64,000 bases of DNA, from positions 2,105,001 through 2,169,000 of the forward strand of contig NZ_CP097562.1 of NCBI RefSeq assembly GCF_000487995.2, in the 5' to 3' direction. The notes below the pieces were generated by a model that worked only from the letters and a program-made list of their open reading frames with translations, ran no database searches and was not told the origin of the DNA. This document shows, one piece after another, positions 26,735 to 35,198 of the stretch (position 1 is the first letter of the stretch; every line of letters starts with the position of its first letter). This DNA is from Mucispirillum schaedleri ASF457. GTDB taxonomy: Bacteria; Chrysiogenota; Deferribacteres; Deferribacterales; Mucispirillaceae. The position numbers were made by a program, and so were the translations under genes.

Positions 26735-28064
26735 TGAACTTATCCAATAAAGTTGTACTAGCCATACAAGGAGTGTATATGGCAAGAAAATACAGTTATG
26801 AGTTTAAGAAATATCTAGTAACAGTCCTAGAAAATGGAATAATGAGTGTCAGTGAATTATCAAGATGCTGTAAAATCCATAAAGGAGTAATATGTAATAT
26901 CTATAACAGATATAAGCATTCAGGCGAATCAAGGTTACATCATATCTTTACCCGCAATGAATATAGTAGAGCTTTTAAATTAAATGTGTTAACTTATAAG
27001 GCATCAAATAATTTAAGTTATGAGCAGACAGCACTACATTTTAATATACCATCAGCATCAGTAATATATGATTGGCATAATTTCTGCTGTAATTATAATG
27101 GAGATAATATGTCATATAAGAGCCCGAATAATAAACATCTTCACTTTGTAAAAGATATTAATAATCAAGCAGAAGTGTGTGAAGAATACAAATCAATGAA
27201 AGCAAGAATAGCAGAGCTTGAAAAAGAGCTGTATTACAGTTTGGATATCCTGTTGTCTGTGAGTAATATGAAAAGAAGCACTTACTATTATAATGTTAAA
27301 AAGCCTGCTGCATTAGATAAATATGCAGAAGTCAAGGCATCTATATTAGAGATATATGAAAAACCTAACAAGACTTATGGTTATCCAAGAATAACAAAGG
27401 TATTAGAGAAACTGGGTTATACTTATGACAGGAAGACAGTGTATAAATTGATGAAAGAACTAAAAATTTCATCACTAATCAGGGTTAAGAAAAGGTATAA
27501 ACAAGGCAGAGTAAGTCATATATGCAGCAATAAATTAAACAGAGCCTTTACAAGTGAGAGACCATGTTTAAAATGGGTAACAGATGTGGCAGAGATAAAA
27601 ATTAATAATGAAAAGGTGTATTTATCAGCAATAATGGATTTGTATAACAGAGAAATAACAGCATACAGTGTAAGCAAATATAATAATGAAGATATGGTAA
27701 TTGATAGTTTAAAGCAGGCAATAGATAAAACAAAAGATACAACAGGGTTAATGATACATTCAGACCAGGGCATATTATATCAGGCTAATGAGTTTAGAAA
27801 TTTATTAAAGTCCTATAATATAGAGCGGAGTATGTCAAGGCGTGGCAACTGCTATGATAATGCTGTTATGGAAAGTTTCTTTGCTGTATTAAAATGTGAA
27901 TTTGTTTACATTAACAAGTTCAAAAATATAGAACAGTTTAAATATGAACTTGAAAAATATATTGATTTCTATAATAATTACAGAATCAAAGCTAATGGAC
28001 TTACACCTTTACAGGAAAAAGAAATTTATTTAGTGGCTTAGTACAAAATTTTTGGATAAGTTCA
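26735..28064 (+). mobile_element. IS3-family element
   Basis: The 1,330-bp element is bounded by imperfect ~30-bp inverted repeats, starting TGAACTTATCCAA at 26735 and ending TTGGATAAGTTCA at 28064. It encodes one transposase frame. I see no convincing short target duplication next to the ends. It lies 26 bp after the methyltransferase gene and next to a MITE-like repeat on its right. Confidence 0.88.
26779..28041 (+). CDS. IS3-family transposase in a single frame
   Basis: I start at ATG 26779 (MARKYSYEFKKYLV), which has AAGGAG 7 bp before it; the longer frame would run into the terminal repeat. The 420-residue product joins an OrfA-like part (two helix-turn-helix regions, residues ~1-150) to an OrfB-like DDE domain: WVTDVAEIKI, MIHSDQGILYQ and NCYDNAVMESFFAVLKCE. 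In most IS3 elements OrfA and OrfB are joined only by a -1 frameshift. Here the join is in frame, and the leucine-zipper/linker stretch between KARIAELEKEL and ILLSVSNMKRSTYYY looks shorter than usual. It is either a naturally fused variant or an internal deletion. Confidence 0.85.
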   Translation: MARKYSYEFKKYLVTVLENGIMSVSELSRCCKIHKGVICNIYNRYKHSGESRLHHIFTRNEYSRAFKLNVLTYKASNNLSYEQTALHFNIPSASVIYDWHNFCCNYNGDNMSYKSPNNKHLHFVKDINNQAEVCEEYKSMKARIAELEKELYYSLDILLSVSNMKRSTYYYNVKKPAALDKYAEVKASILEIYEKPNKTYGYPRITKVLEKLGYTYDRKTVYKLMKELKISSLIRVKKRYKQGRVSHICSNKLNRAFTSERPCLKWVTDVAEIKINNEKVYLSAIMDLYNREITAYSVSKYNNEDMVIDSLKQAIDKTKDTTGLMIHSDQGILYQANEFRNLLKSYNIERSMSRRGNCYDNAVMESFFAVLKCEFVYINKFKNIEQFKYELEKYIDFYNNYRIKANGLTPLQEKEIYLVA

Positions 28065-28081
28065 AGAGTTCCCACATTGCA

Positions 28082-28155
28082 GTCATTTTGAGCTTGATTT
28101 TTTAAAGGCGAAAAATCTAAATTATATATGACAGTGAATCAGGCTAAGGATGAGC
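28082..28155. repeat. MITE-like unit, partial
   Basis: The left arm GTCATTTTGAGCTTG...AAAGGCGAAAAATCTAA is clear; the right arm is degraded (TCAGGCTAAGGATGAGC). It lies 18 bp outside the right end of the IS3 element. Confidence 0.55.
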
Positions 28156-28251
28156 TAATTTAGCTTAAATTCTCTTGCTGTATTCATTGATTATATACAG
28201 TTTTCATATTACATTATACCTGCCTAAAAAATAAGCTGTCCCAGTAATCAT

Positions 28252-29601
28252 TTATCTTCCCATTACCTGTTTTATAACCAAAGTATTTCGCCATAGAATA
28301 AAGCCCAATATAGTAGTTACTGCTTCAGCCAGCGGAACTGCTGCATAAATACCTTTTTCCCCTAAAAATAAAGGCATAATTAATATAAATGCAACAGGAA
28401 GCATCAGCCCCCTTGATACTGCTACTGCAACAGAGTGAAGTGGTTTTTGGAAGGCTGTAAAAGATGAGCTGAATATTATATTTAATCCAATAAATAAAAA
28501 GGCATATTTTACATAGTCTGCAAAAATAAGTGCAGTATCAAAGGCATCTTTATCTGAAACAGGGTTTAAAAATGTTGCTATTATTTTTTCAGGTATGAAT
28601 GTAAATAATGCAAATACAAATAAGCCAATAAATATTACAGAAATTCGTGAAAGAGATATTATTTTTTGTATTCTTGTATATTTTAAAGCACCAAAGTTAA
28701 TAGATATTAATGGCACAAGGGAATCGCCTACTGCATAGCAGAGCATATTTGCAGCCCATAGAGCATAGTTTATAACAGTAAATGCTTCTACACCATAAGT
28801 GCCAAGTCTTTGCACCATTATATTATTAAATAAATAAGCAACAACAGCAACAGAAGCTTCACTTAAAAGTTCAGAAGAGCCGTTATAAGATGCATATATT
28901 ATTTCTTTCCATTTTCCTATTCTGCATGTTAAATACAGCCTGCCTTTTTTAAAGAAAAAGTGTAATAATATTAAAAATGTAGAAGCCATAAATGACAAGC
29001 CTGTGCCAAGTGCTGCTCCAGATATTCCCATATTCATATGGACTATAAAAATATAATCAAGTATAAAGTTTAATACTGCACCAAATAATACAGCAGTAGA
29101 AGCAAGATATGGATTTCCGTCAGTTCTTATCATTACAGATAGGCAATATTCTAAAGACTGAAATAAGAAGAAAATAGATACCATTTTAAGATATGGCACA
29201 GCATATACCATAATCTCATCATTAGCACCTAAAAGTCTTGAAACATTTTCACTAAATATAAAACAATAAGCAGTAAAAAATAATGACATTACAGTTATAG
29301 TGATTATAACTTTTGTAAAGACAGCTGCTGCTTTATATTCTTTTCTTTCTCCAAGATATTTGCCTATAAGCACTGCTACTCCAATAGTCAGCATAATGGA
29401 TATACCAAAAACTACTGTTATAAGCGGTATTATAATATTGACAGCAGCAAGGGCCACACTGCTTACATATCTGCTTACAAAATATCCGTCCACCAGTGAA
29501 ACAGAGCTCATGGCAATAAGCCCTATCATATTTGGAAAAGTAAATTTAAAATAAGTTTTATATATACTGCCAGAAACTATTTCTAATTCATCATATTTCA
29601 T
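28252..29601 (-). CDS. MATE-family efflux transporter A
   Basis: 449 residues with 12 hydrophobic segments arranged as two homologous halves. The pattern begins FKFTFPNMIGLIAMSSVSLVDGYFVSRYVSSVALAAVN and the second half has GVEAFTVINYALWAANMLCYAVGDSLVPLISINFGA. MATE proteins export drugs or organic cations, driven by Na+ or H+. The gene follows a second MATE gene by 4 bp, and the two are clearly paralogous, so they are probably one transcript and could form pairs. Confidence 0.88.
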   Translation of the reverse strand: MKYDELEIVSGSIYKTYFKFTFPNMIGLIAMSSVSLVDGYFVSRYVSSVALAAVNIIIPLITVVFGISIMLTIGVAVLIGKYLGERKEYKAAAVFTKVIITITVMSLFFTAYCFIFSENVSRLLGANDEIMVYAVPYLKMVSIFFLFQSLEYCLSVMIRTDGNPYLASTAVLFGAVLNFILDYIFIVHMNMGISGAALGTGLSFMASTFLILLHFFFKKGRLYLTCRIGKWKEIIYASYNGSSELLSEASVAVVAYLFNNIMVQRLGTYGVEAFTVINYALWAANMLCYAVGDSLVPLISINFGALKYTRIQKIISLSRISVIFIGLFVFALFTFIPEKIIATFLNPVSDKDAFDTALIFADYVKYAFLFIGLNIIFSSSFTAFQKPLHSVAVAVSRGLMLPVAFILIMPLFLGEKGIYAAVPLAEAVTTILGFILWRNTLVIKQVMGR

Positions 29602-29605
29602 AATA

Positions 29606-30946
29606 TTATCTTTTTAATAAAAATTTTCTGCTAAGCATAAACAATGTTAAAGCAGCAGCAAAAGTTAATAATTCACTTACTGGAATAACTGTGTAGATAC
29701 CTGTTTTGCCAAAATATAAAGGCAGTATTAAAAGCATGGAGCATGGCAGTATCAGCGACCTTAATGTAGCAATTATGGCAGATTCTTTTGGTCGCAGCAT
29801 TGCAGTAAAGTATGATGAAAACACCATATTTACTCCGCTTAGAAAAAATGCCCATTTAATTATACTCATAAACTCAACAGCCATATTAAAAGCAGCAGAT
29901 GAAGTATTTTTAATAAATAAAGCAGTAAGAGTGTCTCCAAAAAAACTGATTAAGAAAAATATAAATATTCCATTAGATATTGTAAATATCAGCCCTGTTA
30001 TTAAGAAGTTTTTAATACGGTTAAATTTACCAGCACCGTAGTTTGTGGAAATAAGTGGGTTAAGAGAGTCTGCTGCTGCATAGTTTACCATATTTCCAAG
30101 CCATAAAATATAATTAATAGCAGTAAATGCTGCAACACCTTCTTCTTTTGCATATTTCATCATTATAATATTAAATAAAGCCATAGTAACCCCAACAGAT
30201 ATTTCATTCAAAAATTCTGATAATCCATTAAAGCTTGATTTTAATATTTCAGAGAAATTATTTAGTTTTAATGATATTCTTAACACACCTTTTTTCATTG
30301 CAAAATGTATGAAAAGAATGATAAAACCTGCTAAAAATGATATACCTGTTGCATAAGCTGCCCCTGCTACTCCCATATTAAAAACTGCAATAAATAATGC
30401 ATCTAATACTATATTAATTACTGCTCCAGTAATGAGAGCAAAAGATGCGGTATATGGGAAACCATCCACCCTTGCAAAAACTGATAAACCATAGCCTATT
30501 GTAGTAAACATTACAAAGGGGATTACTATTTTGATATATAAAACACTAATAGGTGTTGTTTTATCACTGCCGCCAATTAAATATATTATTTCTTCTGTAA
30601 ATATAAGAATAATAATAGAGATTATAATAGTAATAACGGCAACTGTAATAATAGATTTTGTAAATATCTGGCATGCTTTTTCAGTATTTTTTTCACCAAG
30701 ATATTTGCCTGTTGAAACAGCACCACCTACCATTACCATCATGGCAAGACCCCATATAAAGCTGAATACAGGATATGAAATATTAACTGCTGCAAGAGAT
30801 AACTCCCCAGCATAATTTCCAATAAATATACCATCAACAATACCTGCTGATGACATAAGTATAAAACTTAATATATTTGGCAGGGCAAATTTATAAAACA
30901 GCCCTGTTTCATTTAAAGATGTAATATCTGACTGATTAATGTTCAT
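29606..30946 (-). CDS. MATE-family efflux transporter B
   Basis: 446 residues, first gene of the MATE pair. It begins with a soluble lead (MNINQSDITSLNETG) and then YKFALPNILSFILMSSAGIVDGIFIGNYAGELSLAAVN, a close match to the start of the other copy. The second half has GVAAFTAINYILWLGNMVNYAAADSLNPLISTNYGAG. The copies are similar along their whole length, so a local gene duplication is likely. The substrate is not predictable. The start has only a weak Shine-Dalgarno sequence. Confidence 0.88.
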   Translation of the reverse strand: MNINQSDITSLNETGLFYKFALPNILSFILMSSAGIVDGIFIGNYAGELSLAAVNISYPVFSFIWGLAMMVMVGGAVSTGKYLGEKNTEKACQIFTKSIITVAVITIIISIIILIFTEEIIYLIGGSDKTTPISVLYIKIVIPFVMFTTIGYGLSVFARVDGFPYTASFALITGAVINIVLDALFIAVFNMGVAGAAYATGISFLAGFIILFIHFAMKKGVLRISLKLNNFSEILKSSFNGLSEFLNEISVGVTMALFNIIMMKYAKEEGVAAFTAINYILWLGNMVNYAAADSLNPLISTNYGAGKFNRIKNFLITGLIFTISNGIFIFFLISFFGDTLTALFIKNTSSAAFNMAVEFMSIIKWAFFLSGVNMVFSSYFTAMLRPKESAIIATLRSLILPCSMLLILPLYFGKTGIYTVIPVSELLTFAAALTLFMLSRKFLLKR

Positions 30947-31216
30947 AAAATAATCCTAAAATAACAGCATAAAATACATAAATGCATATTTTACTGCAAA
31001 AATATTTAAAAATTTGAAAAATTATAAAAAAATATGTGCTGAAAATAATATTCAGATACAAAGTGGTGGTTTAATGAAAAACCTGTCAAAAGAGAGTTTG
31101 TTAGAAAATGCATATTGCGGATATAAGTTCATATTCTAATCCCAGTCTTTAAGCATAACACATTTGTAACATGATGTCAAAGGAAAAAATAAATTGAAAA
31201 AATCTATCTTTATTTG

Positions 31217-31245
31217 TTGACATATAAGTAATATACCGCTATCTT
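31217..31245 (+). promoter_or_regulatory. Promoter before transketolase
   Basis: TTGACA at 31217-31222 and TATCTT at 31240-31245 with a 17-bp spacer, about 55 bp before the start codon. It is the only clear signal in the 355-bp spacer between the divergent MATE and transketolase genes. Confidence 0.5.
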
Positions 31246-31301
31246 CTATTTCAAGTAGTTATGTTTTAAGTAACTGTATTATAGTATGAAGGGTTAAGAT
31301 T

Positions 31302-33227
31302 ATGGACTTTCAAAGTTTTTCAGATAAAATAGCAGGTCTTGATTACAGCAGGTTAGAGCAGGAAGCTCTCTTATGCAGAGGCGATATTCTTACAATGACA
31401 ACACTTGCTGCAAGCGGTCATCCTGGCGGCTCTATGTCAACTATTGATGTTCTTTTAACAGTTTACAATATTGCAAATGTTAACCGTAATAATCTTCATG
31501 ATTTAAACAGGGACAGAATTTTTGTTTCTCATGGTCATATTTCTCCTGCTGTTTATTCATGTCTTGCTAAAAAAGGTATTTTACCGCAGGATGAGTATAT
31601 TGCATATTTTAGAAAAGCAGGCAGTATGTATGAAGGTCATATTGAACGCTCTATTCCCGGTGTTGAATGGACAACAGGTAATCTTGGGCAGGGGCTTTCT
31701 GCTGCATGCGGAGCTGCTGTTGCTGGCAAAGTTAATGGCAATGAGTTTGATATTTATGTCTTTATGGGTGATGGAGAGCATGAAAAAGGTCAGATTACAG
31801 AAGCAAGACGATTTGCAGTTAAATATAACCTTTCAAATATTACAGTAATTGTTGATTATAATGCATTGCAGATTTCTGGAGATATTTCTAATGTAATGCC
31901 TTCTATGAATATTGCAGAAAGCTATAAATCTGATGGATGGGAAGTTCTGCATATAGACGGTCATAATTTTAAAGAAATAGCTGGTGCTTTATTAAAAGCA
32001 AAATCATGCAGCAGACCAGTATGTATAATTGCAGAAACTTCTATGGGAAGCGGTGTATCATTTATGGAGCATAAAGCATGTTTTCATGGTGCTCCACTTT
32101 CAGAAGAGCAGTATTATGAAGCTGTGAAAGAGCTGAAATTAGAGCCATCGCTTGAAAAATATAAAGAAATGCGTAAAGGCTTTATGTGGGCAGCTCCACA
32201 TATAAAAGCAGAAAATCCTAAAATAAATATTAATCAAGGCAGCCGCATTATATATAATGCTGATGTTAAAACTGATAACAGAAGTGCATTTGGTGCTGCT
32301 TTATTAGACCTTGTAAAAATAAATAAGCCGAAAGAATATACAGATGTGGTTGTTTTTGACTGTGATTTAGCAGGCTCAGTAAAAACAAATGGTGTTGAAA
32401 AAAATTATCCTGAAAATTTCTTTCAGTGTGGTATATCTGAGCATCATACAGCAGTATGTGCCGGTGCGGCATCAGTTAATGGAGTTATCAGCTTTTTTGC
32501 AGATTTTGGCATGTTTGGTGTTGATGAAGTTTATAACCAGCAGCGTTTAAATGAAATTAACTCTGCTAATATAAAATTAGTTACTACCCATGTAGGAATA
32601 GATGTTGGCGAAGACGGCAAAACTCACATGTGTATTGATTATATAGGGCTTTTAAGAAACATATTTGATTTTAAAATCATTGTTCCTGCTGACCCTAATC
32701 AGGTTGATATAGTTATTAGACATGCAGCAAAAGAACAGGGCAATTTTCATATAGCTATGGGCAGGTCAAAAGTGCCTGTAATTACAAAAGAAGATGGCTC
32801 AGTATTTTTTGACGAAAATTATGAATATATTTATGGTGCAATTGATATTATAAGACAGGGCTCAGATGGTGCTGTATTAGCTTATGGCTCTACATTATAT
32901 AGAGCAGTGCAGGTGCATGATATATTAAAATCAAAAGGCTTAAATTTTTCAGTGATTAATGTGTCTTGTCCTGCATATATCAATGATGAAGCATTTAATA
33001 AAATAGCAGGATATAAAAAAATATTCACTTATGAAGACCATATTTCATCAACTGGTTTATACTGCACAATAGCTAATATGGCTTTAAGCAGGAAGAAATT
33101 TATTGATGCCACATGTTTTGGAGTTAATGAGTTTCCAATGTCTGGTCAATCTGATGAAGTATATGATATGCTTTCATTAAGCCCTGAAAAAGTGGCAGAA
33201 AAAATTATTAAAGAAATGGGTGCATAA
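31302..33227 (+). CDS. tkt: Transketolase
   Basis: A full-length 641-residue transketolase, thiamine-diphosphate dependent, moving two-carbon units between sugar phosphates in the pentose-phosphate pathway. The N-terminal half has AASGHPGGSMSTIDVL, GNLGQGLSAACG, and the TPP-binding motif GDGEHEKGQITEARRFA. The central domain has FQCGISEHHTAVCAGAAS (catalytic glutamate), FADFGMFGVDEVYNQQ and THVGIDVGEDGKTH. The C-terminal domain ends normally. It lies first in a run of same-direction genes; the next gene starts right after its stop. Confidence 0.93.
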   Translation: MDFQSFSDKIAGLDYSRLEQEALLCRGDILTMTTLAASGHPGGSMSTIDVLLTVYNIANVNRNNLHDLNRDRIFVSHGHISPAVYSCLAKKGILPQDEYIAYFRKAGSMYEGHIERSIPGVEWTTGNLGQGLSAACGAAVAGKVNGNEFDIYVFMGDGEHEKGQITEARRFAVKYNLSNITVIVDYNALQISGDISNVMPSMNIAESYKSDGWEVLHIDGHNFKEIAGALLKAKSCSRPVCIIAETSMGSGVSFMEHKACFHGAPLSEEQYYEAVKELKLEPSLEKYKEMRKGFMWAAPHIKAENPKININQGSRIIYNADVKTDNRSAFGAALLDLVKINKPKEYTDVVVFDCDLAGSVKTNGVEKNYPENFFQCGISEHHTAVCAGAASVNGVISFFADFGMFGVDEVYNQQRLNEINSANIKLVTTHVGIDVGEDGKTHMCIDYIGLLRNIFDFKIIVPADPNQVDIVIRHAAKEQGNFHIAMGRSKVPVITKEDGSVFFDENYEYIYGAIDIIRQGSDGAVLAYGSTLYRAVQVHDILKSKGLNFSVINVSCPAYINDEAFNKIAGYKKIFTYEDHISSTGLYCTIANMALSRKKFIDATCFGVNEFPMSGQSDEVYDMLSLSPEKVAEKIIKEMGA

Positions 33228-33914
33228 TTGATAATTTCAGGAAGAAACCCTGTAATAGAAGCTAAAAAAAGCGGTAAAGCTAAAAAGATAATTGTCAGAC
33301 AGGGGGCAAGTATCCATTTTGATAATATAAACATACCTTTTGAAGTGCTGGGAAGAAGAGCTTTTGAAGAAAAATATGGCACAGAAACTCAAGGGGTAGT
33401 ATGTGTTGTAGATGATTTTGAATATACAGAGTTAAAAGATATTCTTAAAAAATCATCACGGATAGAAGGTGTTGTTTTTTTAGATAAAATACAAGACCCA
33501 CATAATTTTGGTGCAGTAATAAGAGCATGTCACTGCTTTGGCATAAGGTATATTATTGTTCCACGACATGACCAAGCCAAAGTGAGCCCTGCTGTATATA
33601 AAGCCAGTGCAGGTTCGTTATTTTATACAGAAATATGCGAAGTGGTTAATCTGGGACAGGCAATAGATGAATTTAAAAGCAAAGGTTTTGCTATTGCTGC
33701 AGCAGATATTTATGGTGATATTAATTTAAAATCAACATCAAGTATCGTAAAATATCCACTTGGTGTTATTATAGGCTCAGAGGGCAGGGGTATTAGAGAA
33801 AGTATTTTAGAAAGAGCTGACTATAAACTTAAAATCAGTATGGCTTCTGATATAGATTCTCTTAATGCATCAATGAGCTGTGCGGTTATACTTTATCAGC
33901 TTTTCAGCAGGTAG
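33228..33914 (+). CDS. rlmB: TrmH/RlmB-type 23S rRNA 2'-O-methyltransferase
   Basis: Starts at TTG 33228, directly after the transketolase stop, suggesting translational coupling. The 228-residue SpoU-type (SPOUT) enzyme has a small N-terminal RNA-binding domain (ISGRNPVIEAKKSGKAKKIIV). The three knot motifs follow: LDKIQDPHNFGAVIRACHCFG, GVIIGSEGRGIRESIL and ISMASDIDSLNASMSCAVILYQL. This pattern fits RlmB, which methylates the 2'-OH of a conserved 23S guanosine; a tRNA target (TrmH) cannot be excluded. Confidence 0.85.
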   Translation: MIISGRNPVIEAKKSGKAKKIIVRQGASIHFDNINIPFEVLGRRAFEEKYGTETQGVVCVVDDFEYTELKDILKKSSRIEGVVFLDKIQDPHNFGAVIRACHCFGIRYIIVPRHDQAKVSPAVYKASAGSLFYTEICEVVNLGQAIDEFKSKGFAIAAADIYGDINLKSTSSIVKYPLGVIIGSEGRGIRESILERADYKLKISMASDIDSLNASMSCAVILYQLFSR

Positions 33915-33923
33915 AGTATTTAT

Positions 33924-34358
33924 ATGGCTTTAGTCAGGCTTGCAGTTGAAGGCAGGGTTAAGGATAAGATTATCCTTAATTTTATCAGCGAATATCAAAA
34001 ACGCCTGTCGCCATACTTTAAACTGGAGCTTGCAGAGCTGGGAGAAGGTGGCAGATATTTTGAAAAATTAAGTAAACAGCAGGCTGCATCAGAAATATTT
34101 ATTGCTATGGATGCAGGCGGAAAAAAGTTTACAAGTGAGGGGTTTGCAGAATGGTTTAATACTAAACGCAGCCTTTCAAAAAATATAACTTTTGTAATAG
34201 GTGAGGCAACAGGGCTGTCTAAGCAGGCACGAGAGACAGTGAGTGAATTTATATCCCTTTCTGATATGACATTTTCATATAAACTAAGTCTTATGGTAAT
34301 GGCAGAGCAGATATACAGGGCTGTAACAATTATCACAGGGCATCCCTATCACAAGTAG
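33924..34358 (+). CDS. rlmH: 23S rRNA pseudouridine-1915 N3-methyltransferase RlmH
   Basis: 144 residues with the RlmH C-terminal knot: FVIGEATGLSKQARE, then LSLSDMTF-like SLSDMTFSYKLSLMVMAEQIYRAVTIITGHPYHK, which is the standard ending of the family. It methylates pseudouridine 1915 in 23S rRNA on the assembled ribosome. It starts 9 bp after rlmB and is followed 9 bp later by the dksA-like gene, making one operon with transketolase. Confidence 0.93.
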   Translation: MALVRLAVEGRVKDKIILNFISEYQKRLSPYFKLELAELGEGGRYFEKLSKQQAASEIFIAMDAGGKKFTSEGFAEWFNTKRSLSKNITFVIGEATGLSKQARETVSEFISLSDMTFSYKLSLMVMAEQIYRAVTIITGHPYHK

Positions 34359-34367
34359 GAGAGTAAG

Positions 34368-34730
34368 ATGGATAAGGCGACTAAGGAACATTTCCGAGAA
34401 AAACTTCTTGCTATGAAAAAAGAGCTTATAGAAGCACTAAACAACAAGTATAATGAAGCATTAGAACTTGGTTCTGACGGTATTCAAGATACAGCTGATG
34501 AGGCATATAATCTTTATAATAAGAATATCATGCTTGGCAGAGTTGAAACAGATGCTCTTAAATTAAGACTTGTTGATCAGGCTTTGCAGCGTATTGAAAA
34601 TGATACTTACGGTGTATGTATAGAATGTGAGGAAGAAATAAACCCTCGCAGACTTGAATATGTGCCGTTTGCAAGATACTGCACAGAATGTAAAAGTGAA
34701 CTGGAGAAAAAAGGTTTAATTAAAATGTAG
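34368..34730 (+). CDS. DksA/TraR-family zinc-finger protein
   Basis: 120 residues: a coiled-coil hairpin in the N-terminal part (HFREKLLAMKKELIEALNNKYNEALE) and a C4 zinc finger CIECEEEINPRRLEYVPFARYCTEC. The DTADEAYN region supplies the acidic coiled-coil tip. DksA-type proteins bind the RNA polymerase secondary channel and modulate rRNA and stringent transcription. It is the last gene of the tkt-rlmB-rlmH operon, and a terminator follows at 34743. Confidence 0.9.
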   Translation: MDKATKEHFREKLLAMKKELIEALNNKYNEALELGSDGIQDTADEAYNLYNKNIMLGRVETDALKLRLVDQALQRIENDTYGVCIECEEEINPRRLEYVPFARYCTECKSELEKKGLIKM

Positions 34731-34742
34731 TATGGCTTTTTT

Positions 34743-34765
34743 AAGGGGCATTTTTCCCCCTTTTA
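34743..34765 (+). terminator. Terminator of the tkt-rlmB-rlmH-dksA operon
   Basis: AAGGGG (34743-34748) pairs with CCCCTT (34757-34762) and is followed by TTTT. Confidence 0.75.
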
Positions 34766-34776
34766 CATATATAAAA

Positions 34777-34801
34777 GCTGTCTTATGCTGTATAAGACAG
34801 C
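34777..34801. repeat. Perfect 10-bp hairpin
   Basis: GCTGTCTTAT (34777-34786) pairs with 34792-34801 around a 5-nt loop. It has a short T stretch only on the minus side, so it could be a back-up terminator for leftward transcription. Confidence 0.6.
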
Positions 34802-34918
34802 CTTACTGTATTTTATAATTTTCATCTGCTTTTACTATTATTTTCACTTATTATTCACCATACTAAATAATAAGCATGGTTTTGCTTGCTCTAAATTCCC
34901 TAAAAACTTTCATAATAT

Positions 34919-35195
34919 TACATTTTAAGCCTGATTTTTACATGCGAAAAATCTATAATTATATATGTGACACGGAAGCAGATTCAGTAAGACAATGCAG
35001 GGACAGGAAGTCCCGTCTGAAAGTAAGCAAAGGGAGCATTTACTGCGACCAAGCGTGGTTTTTCAAATTCAAGGGGAGCGTTTTTTGCGACGCAAGGACT
35101 TTCCAAGCGAGCAGCGACGGAATTAAAAGTCCGCAGCTGGACAAAATTTGAAAATAAAGGATAAAATAAGATACTTTGCTTATAAATCAAGCTCA
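34919..35195. repeat. MITE-like unit with a GC-richer insert
   Basis: The left arm (ACATTTTAAGCCTG...GCGAAAAATCTATAA) is followed by CAGTAAGACAATG at 34985-34996. Then comes a GC-richer block (about 34997-35150) with two imperfect copies of GGGAGCRTTTNNTGCGAC at about 35034 and 35075. A degenerate inverted arm, AGATACTTTGC...AAGCTCAAA, closes it at about 35170-35195. No credible gene covers this 468-bp spacer. Confidence 0.55.
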
Positions 35196-35198
35196 AAT

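Noticed and set aside
28252-30946. The MATE pair as a novel heteromeric exporter
   Set aside because: Tandem MATE paralogues are common and known members work as monomers; nothing in the sequence shows pairing.
31074-31139. A 21-codon frame (MKNLSKESLLENAYCGYKFIF) upstream of transketolase as a leader peptide
   Set aside because: A GGTGG is nearby, but it lies upstream of the likely tkt promoter at 31217-31245 and there is no attenuator hairpin, so it is probably chance.
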